DNA from: an uncultured Romboutsia sp.
Lineage (GTDB): Bacteria > Bacillota > Clostridia > Peptostreptococcales > Peptostreptococcaceae
Direction of reading: 5' to 3'
NCBI GenBank assembly: GCA_937907205.1
Contig: CALESE010000090.1
Location: 1 to 17,991 of the forward strand
Length of the DNA stretch: 17,991 nucleotides
Part shown: positions 8,595-15,211 of the stretch, in pieces
How the letters are laid out: each line of letters opens with the position of its first letter
How positions within the stretch are numbered: the first letter of the stretch is position 1
Program-made: the position numbers and the translations under genes
Notes under the pieces: generated by a model
Databases searched by the model: none
What the model was told of the DNA's origin: nothing
Seen by the model: the letters and a program-made list of their open reading frames with translations, nothing else

Positions 8595-8602
8595 TACATT
8601 TG
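8595..8602 (+). promoter_or_regulatory. Candidate Bacteroidota-type -7 box (TAnnTTTG)
   Basis: TACATTTG matches the TAnnTTTG -7 consensus of primary sigma promoters in Bacteroidota. No good TTTG/TTG -33 box is found at the right distance, only a TTTC near 8573, so the match may be chance in AT-rich DNA. If real, a host-polymerase transcript would read into the leader of the virion operon. Confidence 0.3.
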
Positions 8603-8620
8603 TTAAGATTAGACAGAATA

Positions 8621-8628
8621 TATAAATA
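8621..8628 (+). promoter_or_regulatory. Candidate T4-type late promoter (TATAAATA)
   Basis: TATAAATA is the exact -10 sequence recognised by the T4 late sigma factor gp55. It lies in the only long intergenic region, oriented toward the virion operon, with transcription expected to begin near 8633-8640 just before the structured leader. Such an 8-mer is expected by chance in AT-rich DNA, so only its position supports it. Confidence 0.35.
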
Positions 8629-8640
8629 AACATAGAATTC

Positions 8641-8725
8641 TCCAGGATAGCGCCTGGGTCACAAGATTGGCGGAATATTGGATGTAAGTATAATTTATCA
8701 GCTTAAACATTTTTAACGTCCCTGA
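8641..8725 (+). ncRNA. Putative structured 5' leader of the virion operon
   Basis: This segment is clearly less AT-rich than its surroundings although noncoding. CCAGG (8642-8646) can pair with CCTGG (8653-8657). CGCC (8651-8654) can instead pair with GGCG (8669-8672), so the two stems are mutually exclusive. A third stem may form between ATGT/AAG (8682-8688) and CTT/ACAT (8702-8710). The alternative pairings are what a regulatory RNA could show, but no known riboswitch or ribozyme motif was recognised. Confidence 0.35.
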
Positions 8726-8810
8726 AGTGAAATTTAACATTAATCTTATTTAACATACAATATGAATTAATGAAATGACAATTTTTAAATAAGTTAAATG
8801 ATTGAATTCA

Positions 8811-9668
8811 ATGAGTTGTGTACAAAACATAAATAACAGTTCCCCAGTACAGAAAGAAATTTCTATGGAGGAATACAATAAGAGAAAGCAGAAGATAGAG
8901 GATCAAGTAGATTACCAGTTTATTCAAAGAATCATACAAGAATTGACACAAACTTGTGCCATAAATTTACCAATGCAACCATCGGCTATTCCACCATTGA
9001 TTCTTCAAGCTGCTCAATACTTCTGGGAAAATTGCGACCAGGCGATAGAAGAACGTTGGTATTGTCTTCCATTCAGAGAGTTTACAAAATGTGGTGCTAA
9101 TATGATTGCTAAGTTGCCACCACAAATTCTTTCAGTAAATGGATTGTACAAAGCAACAGATAGTTGGTCTTATGGTGTAATGGGGGATTTTTCTTTAGAA
9201 AGAATGATATTGAACAATTCAGCTATAGCATCTGGGGTTGGTGGAAGCTTATCTGATGTTTATGGGTCAGGTGGTGGATATACATTGACTGATGTTACTG
9301 CGGCATTATATGAACTTGATACTTTTGACTATATATTCAATACCCCGGTAACATATAATTACAATGCTTACAGTAATGAACTTGTAGTATTGGGTGCTAT
9401 TGGACATTCTGATTTGATGCTTAATGTATATAAGAGACTTAAGATACAAGAACTGTACAATAATTACTATTTCTTCAGATATTGTGTTTGTCTTGGCTTA
9501 CGTTCTATGGCTACTATCCTTGGTACTTTTGAATTTAAGTTGCCTGGTGGAGTTACTTTAAACTACGGTATATGGAGAGATATGGCCAATGAAGAAATGC
9601 AGAAAATAGATGAATGGATTCAGAAGAACCATTCTGCTGATTACTTCATAAATACTAATACTATTTAA
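8811..9668 (+). CDS. Virion structural protein, possibly neck or head-tail connection
   Basis: This 285-residue protein opens the rightward virion operon. The ATG at 8811 is preferred. The frame also allows a TTG at 8802, but that adds only three residues and has no better leader. The sequence has features I associate with neck or connector proteins of large myoviruses: LILQAAQYFWENCDQAIEER early on, an aromatic-rich middle with YNAYSNELVVLG, and a C-terminal LPGGVTLNYGIWRDMANEEM helix region. There is a Gly-rich turn (GVGGSLSDVYGSGGGYT) near residues 140-160. No signal peptide or membrane segment is present. The next gene begins 2 bases after its stop, so they are co-transcribed. The exact position in the particle is inferred and could equally be baseplate. 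Confidence 0.5.
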   Translation: MSCVQNINNSSPVQKEISMEEYNKRKQKIEDQVDYQFIQRIIQELTQTCAINLPMQPSAIPPLILQAAQYFWENCDQAIEERWYCLPFREFTKCGANMIAKLPPQILSVNGLYKATDSWSYGVMGDFSLERMILNNSAIASGVGGSLSDVYGSGGGYTLTDVTAALYELDTFDYIFNTPVTYNYNAYSNELVVLGAIGHSDLMLNVYKRLKIQELYNNYYFFRYCVCLGLRSMATILGTFEFKLPGGVTLNYGIWRDMANEEMQKIDEWIQKNHSADYFINTNTI

Positions 9669-9670
9669 AA

Positions 9671-9907
9671 ATGGACATAAAGCAAAGTTTAGATTACAAG
9701 TTTCTAGGATATCAAAAGTCAACAAATCTTGGAAGGAAAAAATATGACTATGCTAGGGATGGAATTCTGATAAGAGTTCTTCCACCTATTCTGTTCAGAG
9801 GAAACCCAACACTAGTAGCTTTCTTACAACTTATAGATATTCAACTCATCACCATGTTCAAACATGTTGAAGCAATCAGAAAATTCAAGCACATATCATC
9901 TTATTAA
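9671..9907 (+). CDS. Hypothetical small protein in the virion operon
   Basis: A 78-residue protein I do not recognise. It is basic (pI likely above 9) and contains ILIRVLPPILFRGNPTLVAFLQLIDIQLITMF, a hydrophobic stretch interrupted by Arg, Pro and Asp, so a true membrane segment is unlikely. It sits 2 bases after the putative neck gene and 3 bases before the 1161-residue virion gene, which argues that it is translated and belongs to particle assembly. It could be a small baseplate or chaperone component. The tight spacing is the main evidence that it is real. Confidence 0.65.
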   Translation: MDIKQSLDYKFLGYQKSTNLGRKKYDYARDGILIRVLPPILFRGNPTLVAFLQLIDIQLITMFKHVEAIRKFKHISSY

Positions 9908-9910
9908 ACA

Positions 9911-12900
9911 ATGGAATTCATCGATCATACAGGACATATATACTCATTGAAGGATTGGCAAAATGAACCAATAGGATATGAATATGAAATAGGAAATTAT
10001 GTAGACTGGTTCACTTCAGATACAACTTCTCACAAGCTTAGTATAGACAGATACTATATAAAGCCTGTAAGAATCATAGTGAATTCTAATGACCAAATAA
10101 CTGTAAAACTCAAGAATGACAGTAAAGATGATACACATTTCTGGTTGCTAAGTTCTGCATATATACAGAATTGCATAGAGAACAACAGTAATATATTTGA
10201 TCCTTTAAATATAGAAGAAAGTGAATTTTGTAATGAACTTCATACAGATGACCTTACAGTAATAGATAATGTAGAAGTAGAAGGAAGAGAATCAACAGTA
10301 TCGGTAGCTACATTTTATGTTGTCACATTAAGTCAAGAAGAAACTACTTGGCTAACTAATATCCTCATTCATGTTAACGACGATATCTGGTGTCCTTATA
10401 CTATAGGTGCTGAATTCCACATGGAAGACAGTGAGCTTATCATAAATGGTAAGAATATGGGAATAAACATTCCTAAGGATATGATGAAGTCAATATACTT
10501 TACTGATGTAAAATCTGACAACATAGATGAAGAAGAATATTCTCATAAGTTAAAAGAACTTCTTCTTAACTATATGCATATCAAAGGGGAATGTGGAAAC
10601 TATGAATCAGCCAAAGATTCTCTTAATTGGTTTGGTTATGGAAATCATATTACTATAAGAGGACTCAACCAAACTGACAATCAATTCTTAGAACAATATA
10701 TACAAGACAATTTTGATGCTTTATCTGACAATCTTTGGTCTTGGCGGCATTTCAGAAAAGCTTCTGCTTATTCTATATGGATGGACATAGACAGATATAC
10801 GGAAGTTCTAGACAAACAGTACTGGACAGAAGAGCTTATAGGAGAAGGTAAGCCTATTTCAGAAAACTTGTTTGATAAGATGGTTTATGATAAGTTTGAT
10901 GAGCAAGACATAAAGTTCTGGAGACCTTATTATAACTGGAGATTAGAAGACATGTATATAAAGATGTCTATGGTAGAATATTACTGGAAGAAGTACTTCT
11001 TACCTATAATGACAACTATATCATCTAGTATGAAGCAACATTGCTGGATGAATGACATCAAATATATAGTAAGTCCTAGTATTCATGTAACAGAAACTCC
11101 TACTTGGATTGGAAGCCAACATACTTCTGTAAGATTTAAAGGATCTGATATAGTTTACATATACAACCAAGAATCTTACTTTGATGAATACTATAATGAG
11201 TTTTCAAATTCTGAAACATTAGGAAAGACAACAGAAAATCCTACAATATATATCAATGATATCTGTGCTAAGATACCAATTTGTTTCTTATCAAATGAAG
11301 ATGAAGATTTCTTTGATGTAACTTTAGTACTTACAAAAGAGGGTAAGAAGATATATAGTTCATCATTCAGTTTCTTCCAACGAAAAGATGATGTTGCCTA
11401 TAAGAACTTCATAATGATTCCAAAGTCATTAGTAAAGTCATTCAATATGACTTATTGGATAGATAAGAAATACAGATTATCAGTAAACTGTAATGGAAAC
11501 TGGTATTACTATGACTTCATATTGAAAGCACCAGAATTCCAATTGAAAGTAGGTACATTAGAATACAAATATTTCAATTATACAGAAGTAAAAGAACTTA
11601 AACCAGGAGAAGAAGGATATAGGGATCCTAATGATCCAGAATTTGATAATATGACAGAATCAGAGAAAGCGAACATAAATCTGTATACAACAGAAAAATC
11701 ATTGTTTTCCCAAATAAAGTCCATAGAAGATAATTCAGTAAACTTCAATTCTTATATGTACCTTCCTGGATTAGCAGAAGTGAATGACATAAGATTCTTT
11801 GACAAATTGAAGTACATGACAGATAATGCTTCTTCTGATAATTCAGATAGTGATTCTAATAATGCTTCTACTAATACAATGAACAATTTCTGCAACTATA
11901 TTGCTTCTAAATGCTACATATATAATTTAGGAGTTAAGAACAGTCAAATTGTATATAAGAAAGGAAATTCTGTCATCCCAATATTCATGTTCAATAATGG
12001 TCTTGATATACCTGACAACCAAGGATATTCTTTAAGCAAATTCTACGTAGATGTATTGTTTGATGTAGACTCTAACAATGAATACTATGCTAAGATAAGA
12101 TTAGACTTAAAAGATTTGAGTACGACAAAACCTAATGAATGTGTCAATCTTCATGAATATACAATATCAAACAATGATCTGATAATGATGAAGAAGGATA
12201 TAGGTTTAGGTGACCCAGCTTACAACAAGCAAGGAAATATTGATTGGGATGCTACTTCTGACAAATGGAAGCTTTTCTATATAGATGAACATCTTAGACA
12301 TAAGTCAACAGTAACTATAAGATTAGCTACTACCGGTGAAATAAAGCTACCAAATGGAAGAACGTATGAATTCGGTGGATACACCTTATCTGGTGTTCCT
12401 AGAATATATCAAGATATTGCTATCCCTATCTGGAATAACAGTTCAGATTCAGTATGCAATATGGAATGCAACTGTCCTTGGAAATCAGAATGTAAATTCA
12501 GAGGAGATAATATAAAGACAGATTATGATTCTACGCCTAAGAATGATAAAGTGAATATGAACATGAAACAAGAAATTACTTCAGAAAATGTAAAGAAGTC
12601 TATAGATTCACTTATCAGTAGCATGCAACAAACAGTATCTACTTCCAACAACAAGAAATACTTGAACAGAATGCATATCTATGATTTGTATCTGTATAAG
12701 ATGAATGATGTAGAAAAAAGAAAGAGACTTGGTCTGAATATAAGTAAGATATCAAAACTAAAGTACAATAGTAAGATATATGATACTAAGTGGTATTCTC
12801 CAAACCACTGGGAACAACCTTCTGAATTGGTAGAACTCTATAGAATGTTCTTTAATAATGATGGCACAGAAAAGTTTATTATAGGAGATGACAATACATT

Positions 12901-13396
12901 CAACTATGACTTCTATCTCATGCATGATGATACTAACTGGTTTGCTGTTTTCATATCACAAGATACAGAAGACAAACTTATTGGTGACCTGGATCTCGAT
13001 CCTCATGGCAAGATAGAATATTGTCCAGATACTGAAACAAAGATTGTAATGAAAAAATATAGGTCATCTGATACTTTCTTAATAAATAGAATGGTATTGG
13101 AAGAAAAATATCCAGTCAACCATTTTAAAGAAGATGATTTGATATTTGCCGCTATTGATAATGTGAAATTCCCATTCATATTAGATAAGACAACTAAATG
13201 GTCGGTAAAGAATTTGTCATTGTTGAATAAAAACAAACCATCTATAACTTCCAATTCTAATTCTATGATACTTAGCTTATATGATGAAGCTTCTAAAAAT
13301 GTTTCAGGTTATTATAATATAGATGTAAGATACAGCATAGAAGGAAATGTTGACCATCAACAGAAAAAACATACAAGAATACTTATACAAAAATGA
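9911..13396 (+). CDS. Giant virion protein, probably baseplate
   Basis: This 1161-residue protein is the largest in the rightward operon and is probably a baseplate or tail component. It is rich in Asp, Asn, Tyr and Trp, typical of beta-rich virion proteins. Residues 213-250 (LKELLLNYMHIKG, then SAKDSLNWFGYG) have the look of a conserved helical segment in baseplate proteins of large phages, but I cannot name a family. An Asp/Asn/Ser-rich stretch near 637-660 is probably a flexible linker between two halves. A cysteine cluster, C849-x3-C-x-C-x5-C861, could bind metal. Translation is coupled to the next gene through an ATGA overlap at 13393. No signal peptide or membrane segment. The structural role is inferred from size, composition and neighbours. 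Confidence 0.5.
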   Translation: MEFIDHTGHIYSLKDWQNEPIGYEYEIGNYVDWFTSDTTSHKLSIDRYYIKPVRIIVNSNDQITVKLKNDSKDDTHFWLLSSAYIQNCIENNSNIFDPLNIEESEFCNELHTDDLTVIDNVEVEGRESTVSVATFYVVTLSQEETTWLTNILIHVNDDIWCPYTIGAEFHMEDSELIINGKNMGINIPKDMMKSIYFTDVKSDNIDEEEYSHKLKELLLNYMHIKGECGNYESAKDSLNWFGYGNHITIRGLNQTDNQFLEQYIQDNFDALSDNLWSWRHFRKASAYSIWMDIDRYTEVLDKQYWTEELIGEGKPISENLFDKMVYDKFDEQDIKFWRPYYNWRLEDMYIKMSMVEYYWKKYFLPIMTTISSSMKQHCWMNDIKYIVSPSIHVTETPTWIGSQHTSVRFKGSDIVYIYNQESYFDEYYNEFSNSETLGKTTENPTIYINDICAKIPICFLSNEDEDFFDVTLVLTKEGKKIYSSSFSFFQRKDDVAYKNFIMIPKSLVKSFNMTYWIDKKYRLSVNCNGNWYYYDFILKAPEFQLKVGTLEYKYFNYTEVKELKPGEEGYRDPNDPEFDNMTESEKANINLYTTEKSLFSQIKSIEDNSVNFNSYMYLPGLAEVNDIRFFDKLKYMTDNASSDNSDSDSNNASTNTMNNFCNYIASKCYIYNLGVKNSQIVYKKGNSVIPIFMFNNGLDIPDNQGYSLSKFYVDVLFDVDSNNEYYAKIRLDLKDLSTTKPNECVNLHEYTISNNDLIMMKKDIGLGDPAYNKQGNIDWDATSDKWKLFYIDEHLRHKSTVTIRLATTGEIKLPNGRTYEFGGYTLSGVPRIYQDIAIPIWNNSSDSVCNMECNCPWKSECKFRGDNIKTDYDSTPKNDKVNMNMKQEITSENVKKSIDSLISSMQQTVSTSNNKKYLNRMHIYDLYLYKMNDVEKRKRLGLNISKISKLKYNSKIYDTKWYSPNHWEQPSELVELYRMFFNNDGTEKFIIGDDNTFNYDFYLMHDDTNWFAVFISQDTEDKLIGDLDLDPHGKIEYCPDTETKIVMKKYRSSDTFLINRMVLEEKYPVNHFKEDDLIFAAIDNVKFPFILDKTTKWSVKNLSLLNKNKPSITSNSNSMILSLYDEASKNVSGYYNIDVRYSIEGNVDHQQKKHTRILIQK

Positions 13397-13914
13397 AAAG
13401 CTTAACTAATTACATTTATGAAAGCATAAATGACATAACAGAACAATTCCAAGCCAATGGTTCTAATAAAAATGGAATGTTCTTACATAAGGATGGATTA
13501 CGCCAATCAGAAGACTTTAATTTCAGCCCAGGTGAAAAAGCATTATGTATTGGTTATGATACTGATGGATATCGTATTCAAATCCGTGGTATGGTAGAAA
13601 TTGCTAAAGTCCTTAAAAGTAGCATTAAAGTCAAAGGAAATACTGATAGTGAGACAGAATTTTACAATGGTATGAAGTTTGATAAGACAGGTATTGCTAT
13701 TGTGAAGACAAATAGTAAGTATCGTGGCAAATCTGTAAAATATTATGTTCTTTATAATAAAGATCTTATTGACAGTGAAAAAGATGGCAAAGACATTAAA
13801 GAAATATTAGATAAAGGTACATGTTCTTGGGGATTTGATCTTCCAGCAAATAAAGAATTCAGAAAGGATTATATTCAAAACCTCAAAAAGTATCTTAAGG
13901 AATTAAGTAAATGA
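13393..13914 (+). CDS. Unknown protein with capsid-targeting-type leader; candidate internal or injected protein
   Basis: A 173-residue protein beginning MKSLTNYIYE then Ser. This matches in length and pattern the 10-residue leader of T4 internal proteins (MKTYQEFIAE then Ala), which directs them into the prohead and is cut by the gp21 protease after (Leu/Ile)-x-Glu. Cleavage would fall after Glu10. The mature part has no family I recognise. It looks soluble, beta-rich in the middle (ALCIGYDTDGYRIQIRGMVEI) with a helical Lys-rich end. It overlaps the preceding gene and the next gene by ATGA, so all three are translationally coupled. The same leader peptide begins the next gene with different synonymous codons. 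By analogy with T4 it could enter the host with the DNA, but that is inference. Confidence 0.65.
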   Translation: MKSLTNYIYESINDITEQFQANGSNKNGMFLHKDGLRQSEDFNFSPGEKALCIGYDTDGYRIQIRGMVEIAKVLKSSIKVKGNTDSETEFYNGMKFDKTGIAIVKTNSKYRGKSVKYYVLYNKDLIDSEKDGKDIKEILDKGTCSWGFDLPANKEFRKDYIQNLKKYLKELSK

Positions 13915-14351
13915 AAAGTTTAACCAACTATATTTGTGAAGCCATGCAGAAGAAATTCAATGGCTTCGCAATTCTCAAACCGGAATTCTTAGATATCAAA
14001 GATGATTTTGAAGATATGCTAAAAGATACTGGGTGGGATATCACAAACTATAAGACTATAAAGATGAACTTGGATGAAGCAAGGGACCTTTATAAAGAGC
14101 ATGAAAAGGAAGATTTTTATGATGATCTTTGTCATTACATGAGTTCAGGTAACTGCATCGTTTACAAACTTTACAAAGATTGTAAAGATCCTATAAAAGA
14201 CTTGAAGAAAGTGAAGGATGAAGTAAGAGACAAATATGGTAAAGATGATATGAAGAACTGTATGCATAGTTCTGATTCTGAAGAAAATGTTGAAAGAGAA
14301 GCAGAAATCTGTTTCAAAATAGATAATGAACTAGACAAAGATGAAGACTAA
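13911..14351 (+). CDS. ndk: Divergent nucleoside diphosphate kinase with capsid-targeting-type leader
   Basis: A 146-residue NDP kinase homologue, a family that transfers the gamma phosphate of NTPs to (d)NDPs through a phosphohistidine. Visible family blocks are FAILKPEFL at 19-27 (Lys23 of the xIKP motif), H64 in an EHEKEDFYDDL block, YMSSGNCIVYKL at 76-87, VRDKYG at 105-110 (Arg106), and NCMHSSDSEENVEREAEICF at 116-135, with His119 as the catalytic histidine of the usual H-G-S-D-S motif. The stretch that normally carries the Arg/Thr phosphate-binding residues between MSSG and VR is shortened, so activity or specificity may differ. Before the domain lies an extra leader, MKSLTNYICE then Ala, like the one on the preceding protein. 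Removing it would leave AMQKKFNGFAILKP, an ordinary NDPK N terminus. It overlaps both neighbouring genes. Confidence 0.75.
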   Translation: MKSLTNYICEAMQKKFNGFAILKPEFLDIKDDFEDMLKDTGWDITNYKTIKMNLDEARDLYKEHEKEDFYDDLCHYMSSGNCIVYKLYKDCKDPIKDLKKVKDEVRDKYGKDDMKNCMHSSDSEENVEREAEICFKIDNELDKDED

Positions 14352-14484
14352 ATGTAACAATTGTGGTAATGAAATATATTTGACAGAATATTCTATCAAT
14401 AAAAGAGCACATATTCCTTATATAGTAAAATGTAATGAATGTGGTTCATCTATTTCATACATACCAAACAAGGATGGCTATTAA
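14341..14484 (+). CDS. Small zinc-ribbon protein
   Basis: A 47-residue protein, MKTKCNNCGNE to NKDGY, overlapping the end of the NDP kinase gene by 11 bases in another frame. Two CxxCG knuckles (Cys5/Cys8 and Cys31/Cys34) spaced 22 residues apart are the classic zinc-ribbon layout. The chain between them is basic and aromatic. The start ATG lies within the upstream gene, suggesting coupled translation, and the stop falls within the operon's terminator hairpin. Small zinc ribbons in phages often bind nucleic acids or host polymerase, but no specific role can be assigned. It does not carry the MKSLTNYI leader. Confidence 0.65.
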   Translation: MKTKCNNCGNEIYLTEYSINKRAHIPYIVKCNECGSSISYIPNKDGY

Positions 14485-14500
14485 GCCATCCTTTTATTTT
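14470..14500 (+). terminator. Perfect hairpin terminator at the end of the virion operon, possibly bidirectional
   Basis: AAGGATGGCT (14470-14479) pairs perfectly with AGCCATCCTT (14484-14493) around a four-base ATTA loop. On the plus strand it is followed by TTATTTTATT. It separates convergent operons and starts inside the zinc-ribbon gene. The minus-strand side has a weaker T-rich flank (GTTTGG), so leftward termination of the facing operon is possible but less certain. Confidence 0.85.
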
Positions 14501-14855
14501 ATTCTTCAGGATCAAGTTTCTGGTCTGCATCTGAAGCATACCAAATAACCATTCTCATTGTTTTTGCAACAGCATGTTCAACTTGGCATCCTTTAGAATC
14601 ATTATATCCTTTACATAAATAGATATAATCACATTCAAGCAAATCTTTGATATCTTCACCTAAATGCCAAGACCAAGAATGAATAGGAGCATTATGGTTT
14701 AGACCATTTTCATCGAAATCATCGATATTAGTAGGACCATAAATTAATGCATCTGGATATTCTTTTCTAATTTCTTCTACAGCTTTATCATATCTCTTTC
14801 TTACTGTTTTCTGATGATAAGCCATAGGTAAGCTAACATAAAATTTTAGTGCCAT
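14499..14855 (-). CDS. DUF4406-type protein, nucleoside deoxyribosyltransferase-like fold
   Basis: A 118-residue protein with the pattern of the DUF4406 family, related to nucleoside 2-deoxyribosyltransferases: FYVSLPMAYH at 5-14, IYGPTNI at 38-44, HSWSWHLGEDIKDLLECDYIYLCKGY at about 59-84, and SKGCQVEHAVAKTM at 87-100 with a Glu near the expected active-site position. Related enzymes cleave or exchange the N-glycosidic bond of deoxynucleosides, so a part in nucleotide salvage or modification is plausible, but substrate is unknown. It is the last gene of the leftward right-hand cluster and ends just beyond the shared terminator hairpin. The start has the TTAAAA leader typical here. Confidence 0.7.
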   Translation of the reverse strand: MALKFYVSLPMAYHQKTVRKRYDKAVEEIRKEYPDALIYGPTNIDDFDENGLNHNAPIHSWSWHLGEDIKDLLECDYIYLCKGYNDSKGCQVEHAVAKTMRMVIWYASDADQKLDPEE

Positions 14856-14870
14856 TTTAACATTTTTTAA

Positions 14871-15206
14871 TTACATGAAATAATTTCGATTCTTCTCAAC
14901 ATAATCTGGATAAACACCATCTAATGCATTTTTAAGAAATTCATCTACTTTGGTTGCCACACCATTAATAAGACCTTCTACCATATCATTAGGTACCAAT
15001 CTGAAGAAATGGATCTCATTAGCAGGCTTAAACTTATCATCCATGAATATAACCATAGTAATACCATTGGCATAACCAGCCGCTTTGATTTTATTCATAT
15101 TGATTACATTGAATGGAATAGCAGATGGTCTTGGTATTGAGACCATAGAACCATCTGGATTCATGTAATTCAATTTGTTTGGATTCAACTTAACAATTTT
15201 CAACAT
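14871..15206 (-). CDS. Hypothetical protein
   Basis: An unrecognised 111-residue protein. The N-terminal half looks beta-rich (MLKIVKLNPNKLNYMNPDGSMVSIPRPSAIPFNVINMNKI is its general style) and the C-terminal half is helical with VEGLINGVATKVDEFLKNAL, ending in an aromatic KNRNYFM. No motif, signal peptide or membrane segment is evident. It lies 5 bases downstream of the RNA ligase gene and 15 bases upstream of the DUF4406 gene, so co-transcription is likely. No function can be proposed. Confidence 0.6.
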   Translation of the reverse strand: MLKIVKLNPNKLNYMNPDGSMVSIPRPSAIPFNVINMNKIKAAGYANGITMVIFMDDKFKPANEIHFFRLVPNDMVEGLINGVATKVDEFLKNALDGVYPDYVEKNRNYFM

Positions 15207-15211
15207 AAGTT

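Larger units (their letters stand above)
8486..8810. other. Divergent intergenic control region
   Basis: About 325 bases separate the leftward primase-helicase gene from the rightward virion operon. Stop codons interrupt all frames apart from short unconvincing ORFs. The left half is extremely AT-rich and holds promoter-like elements for both directions. The right half holds a GC-richer, foldable segment. I see no tRNA. A replication origin is possible but no iterons were found. Confidence 0.7.

Noticed and set aside
8638..8725. Possible tRNA in the GC-richer intergenic stretch.
   Set aside because: No T-arm GTTCGA-type sequence, no 7-bp acceptor stem and no anticodon arm could be found on either strand.
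8715..8735. CCTGAAGTGAAA looked like a hammerhead ribozyme core (CUGANGA and GAAA).
   Set aside because: The CUGANGA core is not matched, and the required three-way stem arrangement is absent.
8609..8740. A 43-codon ORF on the minus strand across the divergent region (MLNFTSGTLK to LFIYSV).
   Set aside because: It lies over the foldable leader, has no supporting motif, and is flanked by no tightly spaced genes. An ORF of this length is easily a chance event.
8802..8810. TTG start for the first virion gene.
   Set aside because: An ATG three codons later is a more likely start, and the extra residues add nothing recognisable.
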